A stretch of 64,000 nucleotides of DNA from Adenophora triphylla var. japonica (lineage: Eukaryota; Streptophyta; Magnoliopsida; Asterales; Campanulaceae). Below, piece after piece: positions 44,756 through 54,226 of the stretch. The position numbers and the translations under genes are program-made. Numbering within the stretch: position 1 is the first letter of the stretch; each line of letters begins with the position of its first letter. The notes beneath the pieces are model-generated. The model searched no databases. It was given only the letters and a program-made list of their open reading frames with translations, and was not told the DNA's origin. The stretch spans positions 667,885 to 731,884 of the forward strand of contig JAFEMH010000522.1 in assembly GCA_022495995.1 (NCBI GenBank). The letters are read 5' to 3'.

Positions 44756-46320
44756 CTACTTCCTTTTCCTTGGTCCCCGGGAGGTCTTTGGCTTAGCCAT
44801 ACCAAACAAACTTGTCTCTCGTCGTCCCGGCTCGGGAATAGTACGAGTCGGCGAGTCAATCAATCCGGCAGCTCTCAATGCCGCCTGGGTTGCCCTTTCA
44901 TCTCTTAGAGCTGCCCTCCTAGCCATAACTTCAGGGTCATCCCTCATCTTGGCTCTCCTCTCCACGAGTCTCTCAAAATCTGCCGTCGAGTCGTCAGTCA
45001 CATTGTCTGGGTCAGCCTGTGCTTAAACATCGCGTAGCTCCTGGCTAGTTGGGTCTCCTCCGTGGATCCCTCGGCAATACACTTCAATGGTGTGCTGGAC
45101 TGGTCCCATCTGCTCCCCATACCAGATCAAATACAAGGTGGATAGATATGTGATCCCCCGAGTCTTCCGTATCAGTGTATGAGTGGGAAAAGGCTGCTCT
45201 GAAAAGGCCACGGCAAAGAACCTAAGGGTCCGGGCATCGGTCATGTCAAGAAGGGCGGTATCAGGAGCCATCTGCTCCACTGAACCCATCAACGGCTGTT
45301 GTGGGTATCCATACTGCCTCTGAACAAGCAAGGGGATACTGAACGATGAGAAATGCAATCCCGGCAGCCTCACTATAGCAGAGCCATCTTGCCTACCGCT
45401 CATAATCTTGAGCCTCCATCCGGGAACCCAGTACTGGATATCAGTGGTAGTATACCTGGCCAGTCGCCTCTGCCAACCTTCCTGTGAAGCCTCGGGAGTC
45501 ACTCGCCTCTGCTGCGTAACCCAAGGTGCTGCGATGCACGCCCAACAGGTAACGGGAAATAAGCCTCAACCGCTCAAAGAGCCACAATGACAAAAAGCGG
45601 GCTGCCGCGTCCCATGTGCACCGACCCTCCCGGCCCGGTCGGTCCATCCGTGATAGGTCTCTGCCCGGCGAGAATGGGAACTATGTCTCTCTCTCCCTGC
45701 CCGGGTCGAACCTCAGTCAGTGTAATACCTCGAGAGCCCCGCATCTGCCTAACAACCCCGGCGACAAGCGGAGCATACCCCATCATACTCACGAAGCGGT
45801 ATAGGGAGATCATAATCGGCATAAAGATGTCCATGGCGTAGATAAGTCAAGCTGCTCTGGGCATGACACGTGCCAATCGGGCTATGCAGGTCGGAGTCAA
45901 CAAAGGACAAGTCAAGAATCGGATCGGTCACACTCTGCACGAAAACCCAAGTCGGCCAATTGCTCGGTCGAAGGTCGCGAATCTCGCGGGAAGACGGGAT
46001 CTCTAAGCTCGGCTCCCCAATCGGTGCACGGAACTCCTCAATCGTGGGTGTGAGATCGTTATACGAGAGGGTAAAGACATGCCTCTCCCGGGTCCCAGAG
46101 TGTCTGGATGCGGCCCGGAGAAGGTTCCAATCTACCGCCCACTCCTTGATGCCCGGATGCATTTCGGCCCATATCGTTGGTCAATGATCCTCCTGTTGTT
46201 CTTTGCGATGACGGCGGGTCGGATCTATGAGATCGGAATGAAATTGACGCTCTTTGGTCTTAGACTGTCGTCATAATGTTCCATTTTGGACCAATGATCA
46301 AATCTTGGGGCTAATTTTGA
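44756..46320 (-). pseudogene. T2 antisense PMD/DUF7745-like gene, frameshifted
   Basis: Minus-strand pieces in order: a short ATG frame at about 46320-46260 (MEHYDDSLRPKSVNFIPIS), 45749-46162 (IKEWAVDWNLLRAASR and HVFTLSYNDLTPTIEEFRA, the plant-mobile-domain signature), 45574-45834 (FMPIMISLYRFVSMMGYAPL), 45441-45647 (LSLWLFERLRLISRYLLG), 45023-45502 (MDRP-downstream part with FFAVAFSEQPFPTHTLI) and 44756-45001 (basic C-terminus ending RGPRKRK). The frames connect only through indels, so no full protein can be made. In Tat elements extra antisense ORFs of this kind are known between pol and the 3' LTR. Their function is unknown. Confidence 0.75.
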
Positions 46321-46383
46321 GGTGGAAGACAAACTCGAGCACTGATGTAGGCTCTTTGGAATGAAGCTGTTCCCAAATCTGCC

Positions 46384-46392
46384 TTTTATAAA
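46384..46392 (-). promoter_or_regulatory. TATA box of the T2 antisense gene
   Basis: Minus-strand TTTATAAAA lies 47 bp downstream of the palindrome pair and about 65 bp before the first ATG of the antisense gene. Confidence 0.6.
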
Positions 46393-46434
46393 GTGCTTTG
46401 AAACTTGCTTGACCAAGAAACCTGTCCCACGAGA

Positions 46435-46494
46435 CTCTCTATGTCGTGCGACATAAAGGTCCCAAGAAGCCACTGTGTCGGACGACATAGAGAG
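46435..46494. promoter_or_regulatory. T2 antisense-gene promoter palindromes
   Basis: TATGTCGTGCGACATA (46440-46455) is identical to the LTR copy at 27363-27378. A second, imperfect copy TGTGTCGGACGACATA is at 46474-46489. Together they form an outer inverted repeat CTCTCTATGTCGT...ACGACATAGAGAG. Confidence 0.85.
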
Positions 46495-46916
46495 CTACAT
46501 CGGCAACGGCAACGAGTGCAAGCTGCGGCAATCCCAAAGCGACCCAACGCTTGCTCAAACAACCACCCAAACCTGTCCAAAACACCATAAAACATACCCA
46601 AACACTTCCCCTCGCTCATAAAGCCCACGGGAGAGGATTCGGAACATCCGACACACCCACAGACACATAAATGTCGCCCAAAACATACAAAAATCGCAAA
46701 AAACACCCGATCACACCAAAAGCCACCATCCCGTGCCTTTCTTGGGACGAACTCATGCATATAAGCTCGCAAATGCATAAATAAACAAATATTGTAATTG
46801 TCAAAGTACAAAAGTAATAAAAAACATTGTTTTACAATCCAAATGAACAAAAATAGCACATGCATTTCCTCTCTCCCTAAAAAGAGTCAAAGCATGGCAG
46901 AAGGGGACCGCCATGA
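46495..46916. other. No supported gene
   Basis: Sequence upstream of the T2 antisense promoter. The open frames on either strand show no family motif. Confidence 0.5.
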
Positions 46917-47030
46917 TCACTCCGACTCGGAGTCGTCATCAGAACCGTCCTCCTCCTCAGAGCCGCCGTCATCCTCAGCGCTGCCCGCCTCCTCCTCGAA
47001 GCCACTCTGCTCCTGGCCATCATCGCCACC
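46917..47030 (-). pseudogene. Acidic C-terminal tail of an interrupted antisense ORF
   Basis: Minus-strand 37 codons ending in TGA, almost all D, E, G and S (GFEEEAGSAEDDGGSEEEDG and following). The open frame is cut by the T3 LTR at 47031, and CACAG at the LTR edge would make a fortuitous splice acceptor. It could be the end of a further T2 antisense exon. Function unknown. Confidence 0.4.
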
Positions 47031-48752
47031 TGTGAATGTGTGCCCAAATTTTGTTTTTTGTTGGATTCACGCGAGTTTGAAGACATCCGGTTTAATTTGA
47101 AAAACGGAGTCGCCACGCCATTTTGATTACCTCAAAACTTTGAAAAAAAGGTTTTATGGGTTCGGAGGTTAAGTTACCCCTTGGGAAGAACGTTTGGCGT
47201 TCACCCAAAGTGCCTTGCCGGAGCAAGTCTCCCATGATTTCATTAATCGTGCTTGCTTGCGTGCTTTCTTGTGTGCATGTGTTTGAAAATAAGGAGGGAA
47301 TGTCCCAAGTCGTCTTCCGGACGTACAAACCATTTGTTGGTTGTCGCTCGGGATTCCTTGGTATTTATGTATTTGGGATTATGATCCCGCCCTCATCTTG
47401 TGACTTATGATCATCGCATTTTAACCTCGGGACCCTCGGGACTTGCGTGATCGAGAGAATGACTCTCTTTATGGATCAAAGATGAGGTTCTTTAGAAAAG
47501 GAAGGTCCTTAGCCCATCAATCCTACGCTTTAAGACGGTCGAGCTCGTATAGATGCTTCATACTCTTTCTTAAGCGATAATTGGAGATATAGGGTTCAAG
47601 GTGTCCCTTTCTAAAGAGATTATGAAACCTTTATGGAAGGAACGATGTAAAGATAGGATCTTTTACACCGGTCCGTTCCTAGGTTGCTAATGGGGGAATG
47701 GGGAAAATGTATGTAAAAATGACACTTTAATGAAAAGATGACATTTTTGGGTTGCAAATGATGCACTTAGTTTAAAGAAATGATCTTTATTGCAAATGAT
47801 GCATAAAGATTTGATTTTTATGCAAATGATGCATTTTTGTTGAAGAAATTGGCATTCATTATGCAAATGATGCATAAAGATTGCATTTTGAAAAGCATAT
47901 GATGCTAGTTTATGGTAAAGACATGGTCTTTAAAGCAAATGATGCTTGGAAAGATGATTTTGGATGCAAATGATGCATTTTGATTGAAAAGATTTGATTT
48001 TTATATGCAAATGATGCATAAAGATGACATTTTTATTTGAAAATGGGGGATTTAGGTGCAAAGGATGCACCTTTATGGGAAAAGACTACATTTTTATGAC
48101 AAATGATGTCTAATGCATGCAAAAAGGGAAGGGGGAATATGAAGATATGCTCTTTAATCTACCAAGTCCCAAGCAATATAAAAGTAATGCAATGAGCAAT
48201 TTATAAAGCAATTAGGATGCGAGGTTAGGGCGTGCGAGGTTACCAATGGCTTCCTTCTTCTTCGTCGGGCGGAGCTAGGAGGAGAGGTTGGTCTTGGATC
48301 TTCAATGAGGAGGGAGGGAGCTTCTTGGCCTTCTTCTTCACCTTCTTGGATCTTCCAGCAGTGTTCTTCACGTCTTTGGAGTGTTTGTGGGTGATTTGTG
48401 TGTTGATTGTTGATGATTAAATGGGTAGAGGAGGGCTCTATTTATAGGCGATGCGGATAAGGCTAATGAAGCCGTGCGGCTAGGGCGACGAGCTAATGCG
48501 GCCGTGCGGCATTATCCACAATGACTCGGCATTCTAGAACCATGCAAGGTGGCAAATTCTAGAACCTTCCCTCTAATTAAGAAAAACGTGTTTCTTAATT
48601 AGGAAGGATTCCCTTCAGCCCTTATTTAATTAAAAACAGTTCCGGAATGTTTCCGGAACACTAGGAAAGATCTGGGGGAATTACCGGAAAACTTACCGAA
48701 ATTGCCGAGAAATTTAACTTAGGAAGGCATGAGCCGGATTTGGGTACTTACA
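47031..48752 (-). repeat. T3 3' LTR (1722 bp)
   Basis: Plus strand starts TGTGAATGTG and ends GGTACTTACA. Minus-strand TATAAATA is at 48439-48446. GGAGTCGCCA (47106-47115) is the complement of the PBS start. A region at 47740-48120 repeats GCAAATGATGCATAAAGAT-like units irregularly. A plus-strand frame at 48232-48420 is not a gene. Confidence 0.78.
48470..48513. promoter_or_regulatory. T3 LTR promoter palindromes (GCCGTGCGGC type)
   Basis: AGCCGTGCGGCT (48470-48481) and ATGCGGCCGTGCGGCAT (48497-48513) lie 23 and about 50 bp upstream of TATAAATA on the element strand. Both have counterparts in front of the T3 PMD gene at 50174-50217. Confidence 0.8.
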
Positions 48753-48765
48753 GAAGCCCCTCGGC
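48753..48765 (-). other. T3 polypurine tract
   Basis: Minus-strand GCCGAGGGGCTTC directly before the LTR start TGTAAGTACC. Confidence 0.7.
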
Positions 48766-49230
48766 AACGTCACTTGCAAGGCGAGTGGGGTTGTCGATAG
48801 AAAGGATCCGATCTGGAGAATGCCGAGACGGATTGGGAGACCAGGTGGTCGAGTGGTGAACCTCTTATGAAAGGCTACCTACGTATCCCGGAGGAATCAA
48901 GCCAGGCCGTAGTTCGGAATTAGGATCCATTTGGGGAATGGAGAAGAGAAAGCGGCCTCTTCTTTGGGGAAATAGAAGAGAATGACCTAGGAGGTCAAGC
49001 AAGCCGATCCTACTGGGGATATGCTAGGAGTGACCAAGGTGGTCGGATAACAAAGTCTTTTATGAGAGACTACTTCATCAGCGAGGAGTGACGGAGGAAA
49101 AAGGGTGACCAAAGTGGTCGGATGGTGGATCTTTTATAAAAGGCTACCTACGTATCCGGAGGAATCAAGCCTTGATCGTAGTTCGAGCATCACTAGATAG
49201 GTAGGAACGATGTCTAGGATCCTCGAGGGT

Positions 49231-49426
49231 TTGACAATTAATGGAGGATGTCACACGATTGACAATTAATGGAGGTTGTCACACGATTGACAATTAATGG
49301 AGGTTGTCACACGATTGACAATTAATGGAGGTTGTCACACGATTGACAATTAATGGAGGTTGTCACACGATTGACAATTAATGGAGGTTGTCACCTGATT
49401 GACAATTAATGGAGGTTGTCACCTGA
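49231..49426 (-). repeat. T3 array 1: seven 28-bp tandem repeats
   Basis: Seven consecutive units of TTGACAATTAATGGAGGTTG plus TCACACGA, the last two ending TCACCTGA. Each unit contains a TGACAA...TTGTCA stem. There are no spacers. Confidence 0.95.
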
Positions 49427-49430
49427 GAAA

Positions 49431-49975
49431 ACTGGAGCTTACGTCACTATCGAGAAGATAGAGGTAGCTAAAGTTGAGAGAAACTTGAGCGTACGTCACT
49501 ATTCGGGATAGAGGTAGCTCAAGTTGAGAGAAACTTGAGCGTACGTCACTATTCGGGATAGAGGTAGCTTAAGTTGAGAGAAACTTGAGCGTACATCACT
49601 ATTCGGGATAGAGGTAGCTTAAGTTGAGAGAACTTAGCATACGTCACTATTCGGGATAGAGGTAAGCTAAGTTGATAGAACTTAGCATACGTCACTATTC
49701 GGGATAGAGGTAGCTTAAGTTGAGAGAAACTTGAGCGTACGTCACTATTCGGGATAGAGGTAGCTTAAGTTGAGAGAAACTTGAGCGTACGTCACTATTC
49801 GGGATAGAGGTAGCTTAAGTTAAGAGAACTTAGCATACATCACTATTCGGGATAGAGGTAGCTTAAGTTGAGAGAAACTTGAGTGTACGTCACTATTCGG
49901 GATAGAGGTAGCTTAAGTTGAGAGAACTTAGCATACGTCACTATTCGGGATAGAGGTAAGCTAAGTTGAGAGAAA
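49431..49975 (-). repeat. T3 array 2: eleven 47-50-bp units with covarying hairpins
   Basis: Units centre on TCACTATTCGGGATAGAGGT. Junctions form hairpins in two sequence versions: GCTCAAGTT...AACTTGAGC (such as 49517-49540) and GCTAAGTT...AACTTAGC (49666-49686), with hybrids in between. Confidence 0.9.
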
Positions 49976-50173
49976 CTTGACAATTCGGAGGTTGTCACCT
50001 AGCGTTATCCCGTTATAACGGAATTAACGGAGGCGACTGGGAAGAAAGCTTAATTGCTTCAGAGATAAGGGATATTTTTTGAAAAAGATGTTATCTTGGT
50101 TAAAAGATAACGGAAATTGCATGCCCAAGTGGAAGGTCCAGGGGCAGGATTTTAATTTTCTGCTCAGAGCGAA

Positions 50174-50217
50174 TGAGGCCGCCCGGCATGAGATGGAGAA
50201 AAAGGAGCCGTACGGCT
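50174..50217. promoter_or_regulatory. T3 PMD-gene promoter palindromes
   Basis: ATGAGGCCGCCCGGCAT (50173-50189) and AGCCGTACGGCT (50206-50217, perfect) correspond to the two LTR motifs at 48497-48513 and 48470-48481. A TATTTAAA box follows at 50239-50246, 21 bp from the second palindrome. Confidence 0.75.
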
Positions 50218-50362
50218 AGAGACCTGTTTTTTCCAGATTATTTAAAACAGGTTTGAACGGGCATTGGGCATTATTGCCGCCCAAGAACTGCCGAGGAAGA
50301 GAGAGGAGAAGGGAGAGAAATTTTGAAATTCCTTCAATTCCCTTTAGCTTTACTGATTTGGA

Positions 50363-52854
50363 ATGGATCCGGAGGGGAACCCAATGCCGAGGCAAGCTAG
50401 AAGGAACATCTCCGCGGCTGCGAGAAGGAGGAGGAAGGAGCTTGTTCGGACGGAGAGGAAGTATGACTTCCTTACGCCTCCATCGGAGCTCTATCCGGGG
50501 AGAAGGGAGCATAAATCAACGAACCCTCGATCGGTTGGGGTAAGCATTCTCATTTTGCTCAAATCCGTCGATTTTGATTGAATTTTGAATGATTTAGGGC
50601 TTGACCCGAATTTTAGGAATTTTCTAGGATTTTTGAATGACTTTGAGACATTGATGAATAACCTATGAGGTTAAGAATATGCAATGTGCAATTTGTTTGA
50701 CAAAAATAATGGGAATGACCCACTTTTTTCTCGCAAATAAAGTAAGAATGAAAAAATTGTCTAAAGTGAGACGGAGTTCTTGCATGTGCTAGAACTAGGT
50801 CAAAATTTTGAGAAAACATGATTTTGGAAGATGAAAAGGATTCATGCATGCCATTTTTGAAAGAATAATGCTTATGTGCAAAGAATTGTGAAAATTGTGA
50901 TTTTGTGCTTTAGGAAAGCAATGGGACTTGACATGACGCGTTTCAAGTGATGAAAGACGCTTTTTTGATGCAAATAATGCTAGAAAAACTTTTGTGAATG
51001 ATTTTCTTTTGAAAACATGTGCACTTTTGTGAATATATGCATGCTTTTGAAAATGATGAATGATTGACACACTTCTTTTTGTTGTGCTTGTCTACAGGAG
51101 AACAAGTCTAGAGGACCATCTGAGATAGCGGTCAGGCTTTGGCAGAGGATGCCGGATTTTGAGAAGAATGGGGTGAACCCCAAGAATTTGGTGAGGGCTA
51201 CCGGCCTAGATTCGTTCGTCGAGGCTATCGGCAGGGGGATCCACATCACGTCTAAGAGCAAGGGCTTGGTCCAGGCCCTATCTGAGTTTTGGTGGGATAG
51301 CACCCATAGCTTCCACCTGAGCTGGGGAGCCGGTGACTCCGTGATTTCACGGCTATTGCGGCCTACGGTTCACGGGAGGCCCGTGACTTGGAGAGACCAC
51401 ATTACGGTGAGGAGTTCCGGGATTTGGTTGGGTTTGAGCCTGATTCCCAAGGGGCGGGTATGGAGACGCGGAACGTCGAGGTGGCGATTCGAGACTTGCA
51501 TGCGAAACTTTCTTGCTAATGATGTGGCCCTTGGCCTGGCTAGAGCATTCATATGGTTGATGCTATCGATCACTATCTTTGCTAATTACGGGACGCTGGC
51601 CATGACTTGCCTCCTCGATTCTCTGGAGGATGTGGATGGGATAGGGACGGTCTCGTGGGCGAGGCCGGATTGGCGGAGTTGTACTTCTCGTTGGACATGT
51701 ACGGTCGAAACAAAGCAAATTTGCTTCACATGGAGCTACGCTTCTCATTTGCCCTTGAGGTAGTCTCCTTTCTTTTCTCTTTTCTCTTTCTGTCTTGAGA
51801 CTTTTATGAGAGAGAGAATGACCTTTTGATGTTTTGAATATGCGAGCCTGGTTTTGCGAGGTGATCGGGTTCTTCCCTTGGAACCGGCAGAGTGATGTCA
51901 CCATCTTCCTGCTATGGTTCGCTGGAGGGAGATGCGAGGATAAATTCACGGGGAAGACCCGTAACACTTTCGACTACAAGATGGTGAGGCCGATCATCAA
52001 TAAGGACAGGCATGATGGAGTGGACTTCTACCCTTGGGGCAGGTATCCGGAGATCTTCTTTGGGAGATGCCATTGAAGCGACTAGGCGAGAGGAGGTGGC
52101 TCACTGGGCTGACATGCGATGTCATTTACTTGGGGACCGTTTCTCGAGCGGCATGGCCATGTCCCTCCATTGGACGCCATTACTCCCCACGATCCTCCGG
52201 CACGGATGCTACGGCCCAGGATTGGCCGGAAGGATGAGATTGCCGAGTACCGAGCGGCGTGGCTGCGAGAGGAGTACTTCGACATGGATACCCCTACGCC
52301 GTGTTTGTGGAGCGGCGCCTGAGGATGCCACGAAGCTAGTGAAGGCGGCGGTCACTCGGGGATATGGGGAAGATGAGCCCTCTTGACCCGCCGATCCCTC
52401 CTGCGCATCTGTCCTACGTGGTCCATGGAGTACCGAGGAGGATGAGGATACTGTCCCCGATGCTAGGGAGCCCCGGTATACCACGCCGCCCGACAAAGAC
52501 CTTTGTAAGTATACTTTTAGGGTCTTTCCCTTTTTAGCTTTCAGATTTTTCTGCTTTTTGCAATTTTACGAGATTTTTCGAGATTTTTCTCTTCTTTTTC
52601 TCGGGTTCCGGCTCGCACTTATGATAGGGTCAGTCGGGCGGCATAGGGAAATTTGGAAGGACGTGTGTCGGTCCCTTCGAGGAAGCCGGCTGCGCTTCAA
52701 GGCGGCGGATGCAGGAGCACAGGCGCAAGGGCGCAAGAGACGGCACGTCGGGGCACGGCGTCTACCTCATCGGCCTCGGAGTACTCTTCCAGTGCCATGC
52801 CTCGGGGGCGGGGACCCAACGCTGACATTCTGGAGCAGCTGGCTGAGTACGGGC
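50363..52854 (+). pseudogene. T3 antisense PMD-type gene
   Basis: Exon 1 is 50363-50539 (59 codons; includes RRNISAAARRRRKELVRTER), followed by a GT/AG intron to 51097. Exon 2 starts ENKSRGPSEIAVRLWQRMPD and continues GLDSFVEAIGRG and THSFHLSWG, the opening of a plant mobile domain. Frameshifts after about 51330 move the continuing homology between frames (GLRFTG near 51358; FRDLVGFEP near 51415; AELYFSLDMYGRNKANLLHM near 51670-51735). Later segments include FFPWNRQSDVTIFLLWF (51870 on) and AEYRAAWLREEYFD (52240 on), and a GT donor is plausible at 52503. A serine-rich end ([19 protein letters not shown]) meets G3. PMD proteins include host factors in TE silencing; the role of this copy is unknown. 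Confidence 0.7.
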
Positions 52855-52962
52855 ACGATACGTCTTTTCGAGTCAACCTAGTCAACGGAGTCGCAATCCG
52901 AGAAAAACCCTCAATGAACCTTCGGTAATACCCCGCCAAACCAAGAAAACTACGAATCTCGG

Positions 52963-54168
52963 TCACAGTCGAAGGCTGCTTCCAATTAACCACGGCTTCA
53001 ATCTTCGAGGGATCCACGGAAATTCCCGAACTCGACACAACATGCCCCAAGAAAGAAATCTGCTCGAGCCAAAACTCGCACTTCCGAACTTGGCATACAA
53101 GCGCTTCTCACGAAGAATGGACAAGACAATCCTCAAATGATTCTCGTGCTCTTCCCGGGACTTAGAGTAAACAAGAAGATCGTCTATGAATACCACCACA
53201 AAGCTATCAAGATAAGGCTTGAAGACACGGTTCATCATATCCATAAAAACGGCTGGAGCATTAGTCAACCCGAAAGGCATCACCACAAACTCATAATGAT
53301 CATATCTAGTACGAAAAGCTGTCTTAGCAATATCATCCGGTCTAATCTTCAAGCGATGGTATCCGACTTTCTCAAGTCGAAGCTTAGAGTAGATAACGGA
53401 ACCTTGAAGTTGGTCAAACAATTCATCTATATGCGGGAGAGGGTATTTATTCTTAATGGTGGCTTGGTTCAACAAACGATAGTCAATACACAATCGTAAG
53501 GTACCATCCTTCTTCCTAACAAATAAGACCGGTGCTCCCCACGGAGACACACTAGGACGAATAAAACCTCGGTCTAACAATTCTTGCAATTGGACCTTCA
53601 ACTCTTTTAACTCGGCCGGAGCCATTCTATAGGGTGCTTTTGAGATAGGTGCGGTACCGGGCACTAGGTCAATGCAAAACTCTACCTCACGATCCGGAGG
53701 CATAGAGTACTCACTAGAAAACACATCACTAAATTCATTAACAACCGGAACATGAGCTAACTCGGGAGACTTCTTATTGGAATCTACCACATAAGCCAAG
53801 TAACCCGCACACCCTTTAGATAGCATCTTCCTAGCCTTTAAAGCGGAAATAACATGTAAACCGAACATAGATCTATCCGCATCAAATATAAAAGTAGGCA
53901 CGTCAGGCTTAGCAAATGAGACTCGTTTCCTACGACAGTCTACCAAAGCATGACACTGACTCAACCAATCCATCCCAAGGATCACATCAAAATCACGGAT
54001 TGGTAACTCGACCAAATCCACCGGCAATACATGCCCACATATAGTCACATCACAACCAGGATATATCAAAGAAGAGGTGAGGCACTCTCCCATAGGAGTA
54101 GAGACCTCCAACACATAAGGCATAGATTCAGGCAAAGTATGCAATGAGAATGCAAAATGCGATGCCAC
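52963..54168 (-). CDS. G3 protease C-terminus and RT
   Basis: 401 codons: [20 protein letters not shown] of protease, then RT with [24 protein letters not shown] and the catalytic FIDDLL. Local changes relative to G1/G4 (for example [14 protein letters not shown] for [13 protein letters not shown] near 53350) coincide with CTG/CAG sites. The final residues after [10 protein letters not shown] are out of frame; the remaining RT C-terminus ([20 protein letters not shown]) is on another frame at about 52870-53050. Confidence 0.9.
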   Translation of the reverse strand: MASHFAFSLHTLPESMPYVLEVSTPMGECLTSSLIYPGCDVTICGHVLPVDLVELPIRDFDVILGMDWLSQCHALVDCRRKRVSFAKPDVPTFIFDADRSMFGLHVISALKARKMLSKGCAGYLAYVVDSNKKSPELAHVPVVNEFSDVFSSEYSMPPDREVEFCIDLVPGTAPISKAPYRMAPAELKELKVQLQELLDRGFIRPSVSPWGAPVLFVRKKDGTLRLCIDYRLLNQATIKNKYPLPHIDELFDQLQGSVIYSKLRLEKVGYHRLKIRPDDIAKTAFRTRYDHYEFVVMPFGLTNAPAVFMDMMNRVFKPYLDSFVVVFIDDLLVYSKSREEHENHLRIVLSILREKRLYAKFGSASFGSSRFLSWGMLCRVREFPWIPRRLKPWLIGSSLRL

Positions 54169-54226
54169 AAATGAATGGGAAGACCCGGGATCTATAAGAA
54201 TGCGAGCCTTAACTCCTGAGGCAGAA

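Larger units (their letters stand above)
27166..47030 (+). mobile_element. T2: Tat-lineage Ty3/gypsy element (3' LTR not in window)
   Basis: 5' LTR at 27166-28898, tRNA-Arg PBS at 28900, a long 5' UTR split by C1, an uninterrupted pol frame (38721-44150) with protease, G-patch, RT, two RNase H domains and integrase, then an antisense PMD gene. The second RNase H and antisense gene place it in the Tat lineage. No 3' LTR appears before T3 starts at 47031, so T3 probably inserted into T2's 3' region. T2 itself sits in T1's PMD gene; the 5 bases before it are ACTCC. Confidence 0.88.
47031..52854 (-). mobile_element. T3: Tat-type Ty3/gypsy fragment (3' LTR + antisense PMD gene)
   Basis: Same organisation as T1: LTR, polypurine tract, a twice-repeated CTACGTATC..GGAGGAATCAAGCC..CGTAGTTCG motif (48876-48913 and 49146-49185), tandem hairpin arrays, then an antisense PMD gene on the plus strand. 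Pol and the 5' LTR are absent because G3 begins about 52855. It lies in T2's 3' region; the 5 bases before it are CCACC. Confidence 0.78.

Noticed and set aside
46386..46865. 159-codon minus-strand frame
   Set aside because: Cysteine- and phenylalanine-rich without family motif, and it runs across the promoter palindromes and TATA box of the T2 antisense gene; judged chance.
47031..48752. T3 LTR as a 5' LTR with PBS TGGCGATG on its left
   Set aside because: Only six bases match the PBS, the purine tract and antisense gene lie on the other side, and no leader or Gag follows on the left, so it is a 3' LTR.
49231..49426. Seven 28-bp repeats resembling a CRISPR array
   Set aside because: Repeats are contiguous with no unique spacers, the genome is plant, and no cas genes are present.
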